From assembly GCA_020722015.1 (NCBI GenBank), contig DYLQ01000006.1, forward strand, positions 1 through 64,000: DNA of 64,000 nucleotides, in the 5' to 3' direction. This stretch comes from Thermotoga sp. GTDB taxonomy: Bacteria; Thermotogota; Thermotogae; Mesoaciditogales; Mesoaciditogaceae. Below the pieces are notes generated by a model, which saw only the letters and a list, made by a program, of their open reading frames with translations, was not told where the DNA came from and ran no database searches. Below, piece after piece: positions 29,232 through 38,171 of the stretch. The translations under genes were made by a program, and so were the position numbers. Numbering within the stretch: position 1 is the stretch's first letter; each line of letters starts with the position of its first letter.

Positions 29232-29350
29232 CGTTCAGCTCTTTCACACAGATCCAGTTTATCTACCTATTTCGTAATTCAAATTCAATTTTAAATTCGA
29301 TTTTCATTTAAAATGCAATGATTTTTACCGTTTCAAATGAAATGATAATC

Positions 29351-29366
29351 TGGCACATTCATTGCT
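29351..29366 (+). promoter_or_regulatory. Sigma-54 (-24/-12) promoter
   Basis: TGGCAC-ATTCA-TTGCT, consensus match with correct GG/GC spacing. Confidence 0.88.
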
Positions 29367-29390
29367 TACTTTGTAAGTGAGGTGATGATC

Positions 29391-30512
29391 ATGATATCAA
29401 TTAAAGAAGTTGAATTATACGATCCCGCTTACAAAGGCAAAATGGATATTTTGATCGCCAATGGATATATTGAAGAAATATCTCAAAGGGGGAAATTCGA
29501 TTTCGCCCAAGAGATTAAATTGAAAAATGTGATAGCGATTCCTGGATTCATAGACGGTCATGTTCACGTGATCGGCGGCGGAGGAGAAGGGGGATTTACG
29601 TCAAGAATCAATGAGATTCAAACTTCAAAACTTTTGAATTGTGGCATTACCTCGGTAATTGGATTACTTGGGACCGATTCAATGACAAAACCTTTAATCT
29701 CTCTTTTTGCAAAAACGAAGGCATTGCAAGCAGAAGGCATGAACGCTTACATGATGACCGGATCTTATCAATATCCGGTTCAAACGATAACAGATTCTAT
29801 TGAGAGAGATATAATATTGATCGATCCGATCATAGGAGTCGGAGAACTTGCGATCTCGGATCACAGATCAAGCTCTATAACCGTTGATGAACTCAGAAAG
29901 GTCGCCCAAAAATGCCGTGTTGCTTCGATGATTTCATCAAAGTCCGGAAAGATCATCGTGCATGTCGGAAGTTCGAAAAAAATGTTATCACCTTTGATGG
30001 AAGCAGTTTCAGATGACGAAATAAAAATAGAATCTTTTCTTCCGACGCATGTCAACAGAAACAAAGATCTTTTACGTAATGCTTTGGAATGGATCAAGAT
30101 GGGCGGTTTTGTCGACATCACAGCTGAAGACACCTCGAAAGAAGCCATTAGCGTTGAGGAATCGATCGATTATCTTACCTCAAATGGGGCCGAATTGGAT
30201 CATATCCTTGTAAGCAGCGATTCTCAGGGAAGCATTCCGACCTTTGACAAAGACGGTAATTTTGTCTCAATGAAAGTTTCTGATTGCGCTGTCATGTTCA
30301 AAGCTTTCAGGGCATGTGTGAGAAAGGGAATGAAGATTGAGAATGCCTTAAAGCCTTTCACGGTAAACGTTTCTCGGTTCTTCAAACTCGACAACGCAGG
30401 AACGATCGAAAAATCCAAACGCGCAGACATGATCTTTGTCGATAGGGATACATTTGAAATCGATTCGATTATGATTAAGGGTAGTTTTTTGAATAAATCT
30501 TCAAAATTTTAA
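29391..30512 (+). CDS. iadA: Isoaspartyl dipeptidase / beta-aspartyl peptidase
   Basis: IPGFIDGHVHVIGGGGEGGFTSR amidohydrolase motif, VGELAISDHRSS; start could be 29385 or 29391. Confidence 0.87.
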   Translation: MISIKEVELYDPAYKGKMDILIANGYIEEISQRGKFDFAQEIKLKNVIAIPGFIDGHVHVIGGGGEGGFTSRINEIQTSKLLNCGITSVIGLLGTDSMTKPLISLFAKTKALQAEGMNAYMMTGSYQYPVQTITDSIERDIILIDPIIGVGELAISDHRSSSITVDELRKVAQKCRVASMISSKSGKIIVHVGSSKKMLSPLMEAVSDDEIKIESFLPTHVNRNKDLLRNALEWIKMGGFVDITAEDTSKEAISVEESIDYLTSNGAELDHILVSSDSQGSIPTFDKDGNFVSMKVSDCAVMFKAFRACVRKGMKIENALKPFTVNVSRFFKLDNAGTIEKSKRADMIFVDRDTFEIDSIMIKGSFLNKSSKF

Positions 30513-30530
30513 AAACAAGGGGGTTAGTCT

Positions 30531-32414
30531 ATGAAGAAAGTTTTTGTGATTTTTTTGGCTGTATTGTTTAGCATCGGTATCGTTGCAATAAGTCAAGGCG
30601 TCGTCAATCCTGATACCTTTGTCTACGAACAACCGGGACCTTTTTGGAGTTTGGATCCTGCTTTTGAGTACGATTTCACCTCAAGTGAGGTGGTAATGCA
30701 ACTTTACGATCAGTTGATTCAATATGACGGAACGTCAACTGTAAATCTTTCTCCTATGTTGTCAACAAATGTTCCTTCTCTCAAAGATGGCACTATATTG
30801 GATAACGGAACAACTTATGTTTTCCACATAAGACCTGACGTACTCTTTCACAACGGAGACAAACTGACTCCTCAGGATGTCGTATATTCACTTGAAAGAA
30901 CGATAATACTCGATGTTGTGAGTGGCCCTGCGTGGTTACTTACTGGACCTTTGTTTCCACAAATCGATGGTCAGTACGTAACATCGATAGTTCAAGTCGT
31001 GGCACAGCAACTTGGACTACAAAATCCTTTAAGTTACACGAGTTTTGATTCTCTCGGCATTTTTGCGACCGGAACCAATCGATTGCTGAATGATAAATAC
31101 AAGCAAGCACTCATAAATGCATTTAACATTCTCAACAAAGATTTCGAGGTGAAGGGTAACGATCTGATAATTCATCTGCCGCAGCCATATGCACCATTTC
31201 TTTATATACTCGCAGGTCCTGTTTCTAACTGGGCCGCTGTTTTGGATCAAAAATGGTGTGCTGAACATAACGCATGGGACGGAGCTGCCGATGATTGGTG
31301 GCAATATCATAATCCTACCGTTGGTGACGATCCTCTCTACGATATAGAAAATGGAACCGGCCCTTACATGATAAAGTACATAACACCCGGGCAAGAAGTA
31401 TTTTTCCAAAGATTTGACAATTATTGGGCCGGACCGGCAAAGATAAAATATGCCGTTATAAAATACGTAAATGAATTCACAACGAGTTTACTCGATTTGC
31501 AACGTGGGCAGGCAGACGCGATACGAGTTCCGGTCCAAAACCTTTCTCAGGTTCAAAATAATCCTGATATAACCGTTCTAACAGGTTTCCCGATGTTGCT
31601 TGTTGATTTGATGCCTTTCCAGTGGAATATAACCACTCCGAATAAATTCATAGGTTCAGGTAAACTCGACGGGAACGGCATACCGCCCGATTTTTTCTCT
31701 AATTTAGATGTTAGAAAAGCTTTTGAATATCTTTTCCCGTATCAACAGTACATAGAACAGGTATGGAACGGTCAAGCCTTACAGCCTAACAGTGCCATAA
31801 TAAAAGGTCTTCTCGGATACGATCCCAATTTACCGAAATATCATCAGGATCTTGCGAAAGCGACTGAATATTTCAAAAAAGCATATGATGGGAAATTGTG
31901 GGATGTTGGTTTTAAATTCACCGTAATTTACGGGGCCGGTAACGCAACAAGGCAACTTGCACTTCAAACTTTGAGTACATATGCAAGACAGATCAACCCG
32001 AAATTCCAGATAAGCGCTATCGGAGAGATAAATTCTTCTTTCAGCGCAGATTTAATTGCGGGCAAACTTCCGATAACGTCTGTTTCGTGGGGAGCAGATT
32101 ACCCGGATCCTTACGATTTTGCATTCGCATGTTATTCGTCTAACGGATTTTACGCTTCGTTTTTGGGACAAAATTTCGTGAATTTTGCCAAACAAAATCT
32201 TGACTCTCTTGTCGATAAACTCGTCACTACTTTGAATCCAAATGAAAGAGCCAAAATAGCACAGGAACTTTCAAAGTTGGATTACGAAAATGCGCTTTAC
32301 ATCTGGCCGGATCAGCCGGAAGCTTATTGGGTTGCGCGTAGCTGGGTAAAGGGTTGGTACTACAACGCAGAGATTGCCCAATTTGGTCCTTACTTCTACA
32401 TGCTTTCAAAATGA
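30531..32414 (+). CDS. Peptide ABC transporter substrate-binding protein, family 5
   Basis: Signal peptide; RPDVLFHNGDKLTPQDVVYSLER. Confidence 0.9.
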   Translation: MKKVFVIFLAVLFSIGIVAISQGVVNPDTFVYEQPGPFWSLDPAFEYDFTSSEVVMQLYDQLIQYDGTSTVNLSPMLSTNVPSLKDGTILDNGTTYVFHIRPDVLFHNGDKLTPQDVVYSLERTIILDVVSGPAWLLTGPLFPQIDGQYVTSIVQVVAQQLGLQNPLSYTSFDSLGIFATGTNRLLNDKYKQALINAFNILNKDFEVKGNDLIIHLPQPYAPFLYILAGPVSNWAAVLDQKWCAEHNAWDGAADDWWQYHNPTVGDDPLYDIENGTGPYMIKYITPGQEVFFQRFDNYWAGPAKIKYAVIKYVNEFTTSLLDLQRGQADAIRVPVQNLSQVQNNPDITVLTGFPMLLVDLMPFQWNITTPNKFIGSGKLDGNGIPPDFFSNLDVRKAFEYLFPYQQYIEQVWNGQALQPNSAIIKGLLGYDPNLPKYHQDLAKATEYFKKAYDGKLWDVGFKFTVIYGAGNATRQLALQTLSTYARQINPKFQISAIGEINSSFSADLIAGKLPITSVSWGADYPDPYDFAFACYSSNGFYASFLGQNFVNFAKQNLDSLVDKLVTTLNPNERAKIAQELSKLDYENALYIWPDQPEAYWVARSWVKGWYYNAEIAQFGPYFYMLSK

Positions 32415-32420
32415 ATTAAT

Positions 32421-32440
32421 GGCCCTGCTCCTGCAGGGCC
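32421..32440. other. Intercistronic stem-loop
   Basis: GGCCCTGCtcctGCAGGGCC, no T-run. Confidence 0.6.
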
Positions 32441-32460
32441 ATATTATACGAGGAGGAATT

Positions 32461-33312
32461 ATGAAAATCTACATTTCAACGGATATGGAAGGCTTACCAG
32501 GAATAAATTCGTGGCATCAGGTAAGCGATAAAGATCCAAGATTTTTGAATAAATATCTTGAGGAAACTCTTCGATGGGTTGTGGACGGAATAAAAGCGTC
32601 AAATCAAAATTCCGATGTAGATCAAATACTTGTGTGTGATTCTCACGCACTCGGTGAAAATGTCTCTTACGATTTCACCGAATACGATGACAGACTCTAT
32701 CTTGTGAGAGGAGGGTTAAGAGATTATTACATGATGGCTGGACTGGATTCTTCTTTCTCTACTGTTTTTTTCGTCGGCTATCATGCCGGAGTCGGGGCAA
32801 TGCACGGAATCATGGATCACACGTATTCGTCAGCATCCGTGCATACGATGAAAATAAATGGCATTAGAATGAACGAAACTCTGATAAATGCCGCATTTGC
32901 AGGCGATCTTGGAATACCTGTCTCTTGTGTGATCGGGGATCACGCGCTTGTCGATGAATTAAAAGATGCACTTAAAGACACGGTCTTAATAGAGACCAAA
33001 ACGGGATTAAGCAGATTTGCCGCTATCATGAAGCCCAAAAATGTCGTTAAGCAGGAAGTAATCGCAGGCGTAAAGGCAGCTCTTGACAAAACGTACAAAA
33101 AATCAATTAAACCATATAAATTCGAATCGCCTTACGAACTCGAAATAGAATTCAATTCAACCGAAATGGCAGATGAATCCATGCTTATACCGGGTCTTGA
33201 AAGAATAGATGGCAGAACTGTGAAGTACAATTGCAATGCTTATCCGGTTTTGATGAAAACGATGCTTGCCGTCGTCTATACCGCAAGAGTTGGAACGGAT
33301 ATGGGAAAATAA
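32461..33312 (+). CDS. dppA: M55 D-aminopeptidase (DppA-like)
   Basis: MKIYISTDMEGLPGI, GYHAGVGAMHGIMDHTYS, GDLGIPVSCVIGD. Confidence 0.9.
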   Translation: MKIYISTDMEGLPGINSWHQVSDKDPRFLNKYLEETLRWVVDGIKASNQNSDVDQILVCDSHALGENVSYDFTEYDDRLYLVRGGLRDYYMMAGLDSSFSTVFFVGYHAGVGAMHGIMDHTYSSASVHTMKINGIRMNETLINAAFAGDLGIPVSCVIGDHALVDELKDALKDTVLIETKTGLSRFAAIMKPKNVVKQEVIAGVKAALDKTYKKSIKPYKFESPYELEIEFNSTEMADESMLIPGLERIDGRTVKYNCNAYPVLMKTMLAVVYTARVGTDMGK

Positions 33313-33335
33313 AAAAGCGCCGATCGGCGCTTTTT
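33310..33335. terminator. Bidirectional terminator
   Basis: AAAAAAGCGCCGATCGGCGCTTTTT. Confidence 0.85.
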
Positions 33336-33337
33336 GA

Positions 33338-33601
33338 TCACTTTCGTGGTTCAACGACAAACTTTATGGCTGTTCTCATCTCTCCGTCGATTTCTATATC
33401 GACAAAGGATGGAATACAAACGAGATCCGTTCCACTTGGGGCGACGTACCCTCTTGCTATTGCCACCGCTTTTACAGCCTGATTGACAGCCCCAGCCCCG
33501 ATGGATTGTATTTCAGCCTTGCCGTTTTCTCTAAGTACTCCAGCAAGTGCACCTGCTACTGCCGTTGGTTTCGATTTCGAAGAAACTTTCAGAGCTTCCA
33601 T
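33338..33601 (-). CDS. spoVS: Stage V sporulation protein S (SpoVS/AlbA-like)
   Basis: MEALKVSSKSKPTAVAGALAGVLRENGKAEIQSIGAGAVNQAVKAVAIARGY. Confidence 0.93.
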   Translation of the reverse strand: MEALKVSSKSKPTAVAGALAGVLRENGKAEIQSIGAGAVNQAVKAVAIARGYVAPSGTDLVCIPSFVDIEIDGEMRTAIKFVVEPRK

Positions 33602-33723
33602 AATTTCTGCCTCCTTGGCGTTTGTTAGAGAAACGATCAAGATAATTATACACATTCAAAATGCTAAAGTCAATATATGTTAACATTGATCTATTTGATC
33701 TTTTCATGGTATAATTTTTGTGA

Positions 33724-33796
33724 CAGGGCGTAGTTCAGATGGAAGAACGCCAGGTTCGGGACTTGGAGGTCGCTGGTTCAAATCCAGTCGCCCTGA
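33724..33796 (+). tRNA. tRNA-Pro(CGG), CCA not genomically encoded
   Basis: CAGGGCG/CGCCCTG, loop TTCGGGA, followed by CAGAGG. Confidence 0.92.
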
Positions 33797-33843
33797 CAGA
33801 GGACTTGACATGGTTTCATTTCTTTGATATCATAATGTGGATT

Positions 33844-33930
33844 GCCGAGGTGGTGGAACTGGCAGACACGCATGCTTGAGGGGCATGTGGGCATATGCTC
33901 GTGCGGGTTCAAGTCCCGCCCTCGGCACCA
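33844..33930 (+). tRNA. tRNA-Leu(GAG)
   Basis: GCCGAGG/CCTCGGC, loop TTGAGGG, long variable arm, CCA. Confidence 0.93.
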
Positions 33931-33976
33931 GATGAGAGTCGCGTTAGCGACTCATTTTTGTATTAAGGAGAGAAAA

Positions 33977-34606
33977 ATGGCTGAAATCATGTCTTCCAAA
34001 GATCCACAAACTCTTCAAATTGCCAGTGAGATCCTCAAAAATGGTGGCGTTATAGTCTTCCCAACGGAAACTGTTTATGGCGTTGGTGCGCTTTTGGACG
34101 ATGAAAGTGCCATAAAACGAATATATGAAATAAAGGGAAGGAATTTTGATAAGCCCTTACTCATACATATATCAAAGATGGCTTACGTTTTAGATCTTTC
34201 AAGGTACATTTCGGACAAGGTATCGGATCTCATGAAAACTTTTTGGCCAGGCCCTTTATCGATAATTTTGGAAGCATCATGCGCCGTTCCAAGATCGGCC
34301 ATTGCCTATGGTTACACGGTTGGTTTCAGAATGCCATCCAACAAATTTTTCAGAGATTTATCTGCTTTGGTCGGGCCTATAGCGGCGACAAGCGCCAATC
34401 TTTCGGGCAAAAAAGATCCTCTGGCATGTGAAGAAGCATACGATTATCTCAAAGATTCGGTAGATCTTTACGTAGATGATGGCCCGGTTGAGAGAGGATC
34501 CCCTTCTACAGTTATAGATATGACGTTAAATCCTCCGAAAATTTTGAGGGTAGGGGCAATCGGTGTTGATGAGATAGAAAAGATCATAGGCAAAGTTAAT
34601 TCATAA
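33977..34606 (+). CDS. L-threonylcarbamoyladenylate synthase (Sua5/YrdC family)
   Basis: GGVIVFPTETVYGVGALLDDE, KGRNFDKPLLIHI, GPIAATSANLSG; ATG 33977. Confidence 0.92.
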   Translation: MAEIMSSKDPQTLQIASEILKNGGVIVFPTETVYGVGALLDDESAIKRIYEIKGRNFDKPLLIHISKMAYVLDLSRYISDKVSDLMKTFWPGPLSIILEASCAVPRSAIAYGYTVGFRMPSNKFFRDLSALVGPIAATSANLSGKKDPLACEEAYDYLKDSVDLYVDDGPVERGSPSTVIDMTLNPPKILRVGAIGVDEIEKIIGKVNS

Positions 34607-34615
34607 GGAGATAAA

Positions 34616-35428
34616 ATGGAATCTTTTGAGATAACTTTGAACGGCAGAAAGACAGATGCTTTTAGATGGCCGACAAAGAATCCGAAAGCGGTCGTCGTGA
34701 TCGTCCACGGACTTGGTGAGCACGTTTCGAGGTACGACGTGATATCGAAAGAATTCAACGATGCGGGTCTTGAAATGATAGGATTCGATCAAAGAGGACA
34801 TGGCAAAAATCCGGTCGTAAAAGGTTATGTAGCACATTTCGAGGACTTTCTGAAGGACATAGATGATTTCATAAAGATGCAAAAGACGGATCTTCCGATT
34901 TTCATGCTCGGACACAGCCTCGGTGGTTTAATTGCCGCAAGGTACAACGAAGAATTTCAAGGGCGTCTAAAAGGTACTGTACTTTCAAGCGGTGCTTTTT
35001 CCATTGATAACGTTTCAGGCGTACTCGTTTTGATGGCCAAGATTTTTTCAACTTTAAAACCCACTTTGGCTTTCAACAACGGAATAGATCCAAAGACCGT
35101 CTCGAGAAGTGAAGTGGTAATTTCAGATTACACAAAGGATCCTCTTGTCCATGACAGGATAACGGCAAGACTTTCATCCGAATTGTTTAAAAATGTAAAG
35201 GTGGTCTTTAAAAAGGCATCTGCTTTCACAACACCTGTGCTTATGACTGCCGGATCACAGGATAAAATCGTTCCATTCGAAGGAACGAAGAAATTGTTCT
35301 CCGCCATCGCTTCGAAGGACAAGGAGATTAAAATTTTCGACGGCGCATACCATGAAATCTTTTGCGATCCGCAATATGCCTCCGAATTTCGAAGCACGAT
35401 CATTGACTGGATTTTAAAGCGGATCTGA
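34616..35428 (+). CDS. Alpha/beta hydrolase (monoacylglycerol lipase-like)
   Basis: VHGLGEHVSRYD, FMLGHSLGGLIAARY. Confidence 0.9.
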   Translation: MESFEITLNGRKTDAFRWPTKNPKAVVVIVHGLGEHVSRYDVISKEFNDAGLEMIGFDQRGHGKNPVVKGYVAHFEDFLKDIDDFIKMQKTDLPIFMLGHSLGGLIAARYNEEFQGRLKGTVLSSGAFSIDNVSGVLVLMAKIFSTLKPTLAFNNGIDPKTVSRSEVVISDYTKDPLVHDRITARLSSELFKNVKVVFKKASAFTTPVLMTAGSQDKIVPFEGTKKLFSAIASKDKEIKIFDGAYHEIFCDPQYASEFRSTIIDWILKRI

Positions 35429-38171
35429 GCGCTTCATAATGTGCCTTTACGGCACTCTGAATGAAAGTATGAAGTGCCTCAAGAGATGTACCGTATAAAG
35501 ATGGCGGTGTGCTAACTTCTGGACTTACCTGTATGCCCACATTGCAAGTTTGGTTGGCATTTACACTCAAAGTTAAAGGTGTCGATTGAGTACCGTGATA
35601 TCCATAGTATCCGTAAAAGTCTCCCTGATCTATCTTTCCATCTCCATTAAAATCTTGCCATGCGTATATCTGATAATTCCCAACGGGAACCGTCATGGAA
35701 AAACTTCCATTCGCAGAAACTTGGGTTTGGGCAACAATCGCAGTACCGTCAGAAGTCTGTGCCCATACGATCATAGGTTCCCATCCTCCGTTGTAAGTCA
35801 CGGCATTGTAAGCGTTGACAAGGCCGTATCCGAAAGTTGATTGAGACCCTATGTTTGTGGCCGTGTTTTCGAGTATACTCGTTATATTTGAAACTCCGGT
35901 TATTCCTCTTCCTATCATAAGTGCCGCTATGGCGGAGACCTGAGGCGCTGCGAATGATGTGCCCTGACCATAACCATAACCATTTGTATTCGTGGAAGTG
36001 GAGTAAGTCGTGCTGAAGACGCCGTTTGGATCGTTTTGAGAATACATCTGCCCTCCTGGCGCACACAAAACGTTTGAATAATAGTTAGAGTAATACGCAA
36101 GTGTGTAAGATGATCCCGAAGGCGCTACCGATGCAACCGGAATTACAGTTGGGAATGCGGCCGGATATTCCAAAGAATTACTTGAATCATTGCCCGCCGC
36201 TGCAACCACAACGACGTTGTTGTTGTACGCATATTGGCATGCAAGTTGCTCGGTTTGAGAGTAATCCACACCGCCAAGACTTAAGTTTATCACCTTTGCA
36301 CCATGCTCGACGGCATAAATTATGCCTTCGCTTACGTAATAAGTTGATCCGGAACCGCTTGAATCGAGTACGACGATGGGCATTATTTTCGTAGAAAAGC
36401 TGCTTCCCCAATTTATTCCCGCAATTCCTATTCCGTTGTTAGTATCCGCATCTATTATGCCTGTAACGAATGTCCCATGTCCGAAATCATCCATCGTGTT
36501 GGTCGTGTTATTGACGAAATTATAACCCGGTACGAGTATATTTTGGAGATCCGGATGTGTCGATGAAACTCCGGTATCAACAACGGCAACTATGACTGTA
36601 TTCGCGCCGGTCGCTACACTCCATGCCTGCGGCGCTTCGATATCCTGAAGGTACCACTGGTTTGAGTAGTAAGGATCGTTGACAGAGACGGATAAAGCGT
36701 GAACGATGTAATTTGGCTCGGCATAAGCGACATTGGAAAGAGATTTGAAGTACGATATCGCATTTTCGACAGATGTTGAAACGGTGATCAAAGAAGCGTT
36801 GACTTCGTAATTGGGAGTTTGAATGCTGCTGAGTATTTGGTATTTGAATGGCGAAGGATATATCGATAGCATTTTCGGTGTTATGCCGCTTTTGAATCCG
36901 ACAACTACCTGATTTGGTACGTAATCCGGGCCTGTGTATTTTTGTATCTGCCAGTTTGCGTTTGCAGTCGGTACAATGGAAGCCGAAGAGACAAATGCAC
37001 TTTGACCCGTGTAAACGTTAACCGAACCGGTTATGGTTCCGTATTGCTGTACTATCGGTTGTGTCGTAATGGCTATTTGATTTGAATATCCCGATTCCCC
37101 AGATGGGTTGTACGCCGTGACTTCGTAATAATATGTCGTGGAGGGAGAAAGATTTGTATCTGTGTAAGAAGTAACATTTACAGAAGCAATATTGGAGAAA
37201 TTTACGCCATTTGTAGATCTGTAAACATTGTATCCAGATGCAAAAGGAGATGTTGACCATGAAAATGACGCAGAATTATACGTTACGGAAGTTTGATAAA
37301 GATTTGACGGTGCGGACGGAATAGGTTCATTTTTTGTCGTAAAACTCCATAAAGGACTTTTTGTTGATAAGTAGCCGTTGTCTGCGACAACGTACCAGTA
37401 ATAGGTTGTGGAATAATTTAGATTTGAAATCGTGTATTGAGATGCCGATAGATTTGAAATATAAAGTGGCGGGTTATCTGATGTCCCAAAGTATAGAGAA
37501 TATGTCAGCGGCAAGTTGTTCGGATCCGATCCGTACCAACTTATCGTTACGTCTGTGGATACACCGGTACCTCCGTTCAAGGGATTGAGAAGTGAGATGG
37601 AAGGAGGCACAATTTGGGCATAGATTGCCGTTGCCTGCGTTGGAAGGGTTAAAAATTGTGTTAGAGGATTGCCTGGGATCACCTGTCCATTCACCATCCA
37701 ATATTTAAAAATGTAATTAGGTATATTAGGGGCACTGATCTGCACCTGAGATCCCGAAAGGTAGAATCCATTTTGAGAAACAGGCGTTGCCGATGGTAAA
37801 ACGCCTTCGTTAGATCCAAGAACGAATTTGTAGTAAGTCGAGGTTGTGAACGAATAGCTTTGAGCAGATGTTAAATTTATCTGCCGTGGATTTTGAGTAG
37901 ATCCATCCGACCATGAAGAAAACATGTACAGTGTATTTGAAATACCAGCGTAATTACCGATCGTCGCATATGTGGGCATTATCTCAATCGTGTGCGGACC
38001 ATAAGAAAGATTAGTCGACACAGGTGTAATGTAGGAAGAATTATCGATGAGTACGTTAATGCCTTGTGGAGACGAATTCAGCGTGAATTGAAGTTTAATT
38101 AAAAAACAAGATGACAAAAGCAGCGTGACTAAAAAGAGCGCTATAATTAGCAACAAAATATTTCTTTTCAT
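35400..38171 (-). CDS. Secreted lipoprotein subtilase (S8) with FN3-like domains and C-terminal carboxypeptidase-regulatory-like/EF-hand-like segment
   Basis: Lipobox LLSSC; VAVVDTGVSSTHPDL, HGTFVTGI, GTSFAAPQV; propeptide VPNQVVVGFKSG...NVAYAEPNYIVHA. Confidence 0.9.
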   Translation of the reverse strand: MKRNILLLIIALFLVTLLLSSCFLIKLQFTLNSSPQGINVLIDNSSYITPVSTNLSYGPHTIEIMPTYATIGNYAGISNTLYMFSSWSDGSTQNPRQINLTSAQSYSFTTSTYYKFVLGSNEGVLPSATPVSQNGFYLSGSQVQISAPNIPNYIFKYWMVNGQVIPGNPLTQFLTLPTQATAIYAQIVPPSISLLNPLNGGTGVSTDVTISWYGSDPNNLPLTYSLYFGTSDNPPLYISNLSASQYTISNLNYSTTYYWYVVADNGYLSTKSPLWSFTTKNEPIPSAPSNLYQTSVTYNSASFSWSTSPFASGYNVYRSTNGVNFSNIASVNVTSYTDTNLSPSTTYYYEVTAYNPSGESGYSNQIAITTQPIVQQYGTITGSVNVYTGQSAFVSSASIVPTANANWQIQKYTGPDYVPNQVVVGFKSGITPKMLSIYPSPFKYQILSSIQTPNYEVNASLITVSTSVENAISYFKSLSNVAYAEPNYIVHALSVSVNDPYYSNQWYLQDIEAPQAWSVATGANTVIVAVVDTGVSSTHPDLQNILVPGYNFVNNTTNTMDDFGHGTFVTGIIDADTNNGIGIAGINWGSSFSTKIMPIVVLDSSGSGSTYYVSEGIIYAVEHGAKVINLSLGGVDYSQTEQLACQYAYNNNVVVVAAAGNDSSNSLEYPAAFPTVIPVASVAPSGSSYTLAYYSNYYSNVLCAPGGQMYSQNDPNGVFSTTYSTSTNTNGYGYGQGTSFAAPQVSAIAALMIGRGITGVSNITSILENTATNIGSQSTFGYGLVNAYNAVTYNGGWEPMIVWAQTSDGTAIVAQTQVSANGSFSMTVPVGNYQIYAWQDFNGDGKIDQGDFYGYYGYHGTQSTPLTLSVNANQTCNVGIQVSPEVSTPPSLYGTSLEALHTFIQSAVKAHYEALRSALKSSQ

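Noticed and set aside
33338-33601. SpoVS as evidence of sporulation
   Set aside because: SpoVS homologs are widespread in non-sporulating thermophiles; not evidence for spores.
35586-37588. Plus-strand ORFs antisense to the subtilase gene
   Set aside because: Low-complexity antisense translations of FN3/Ser-Tyr-rich coding sequence.
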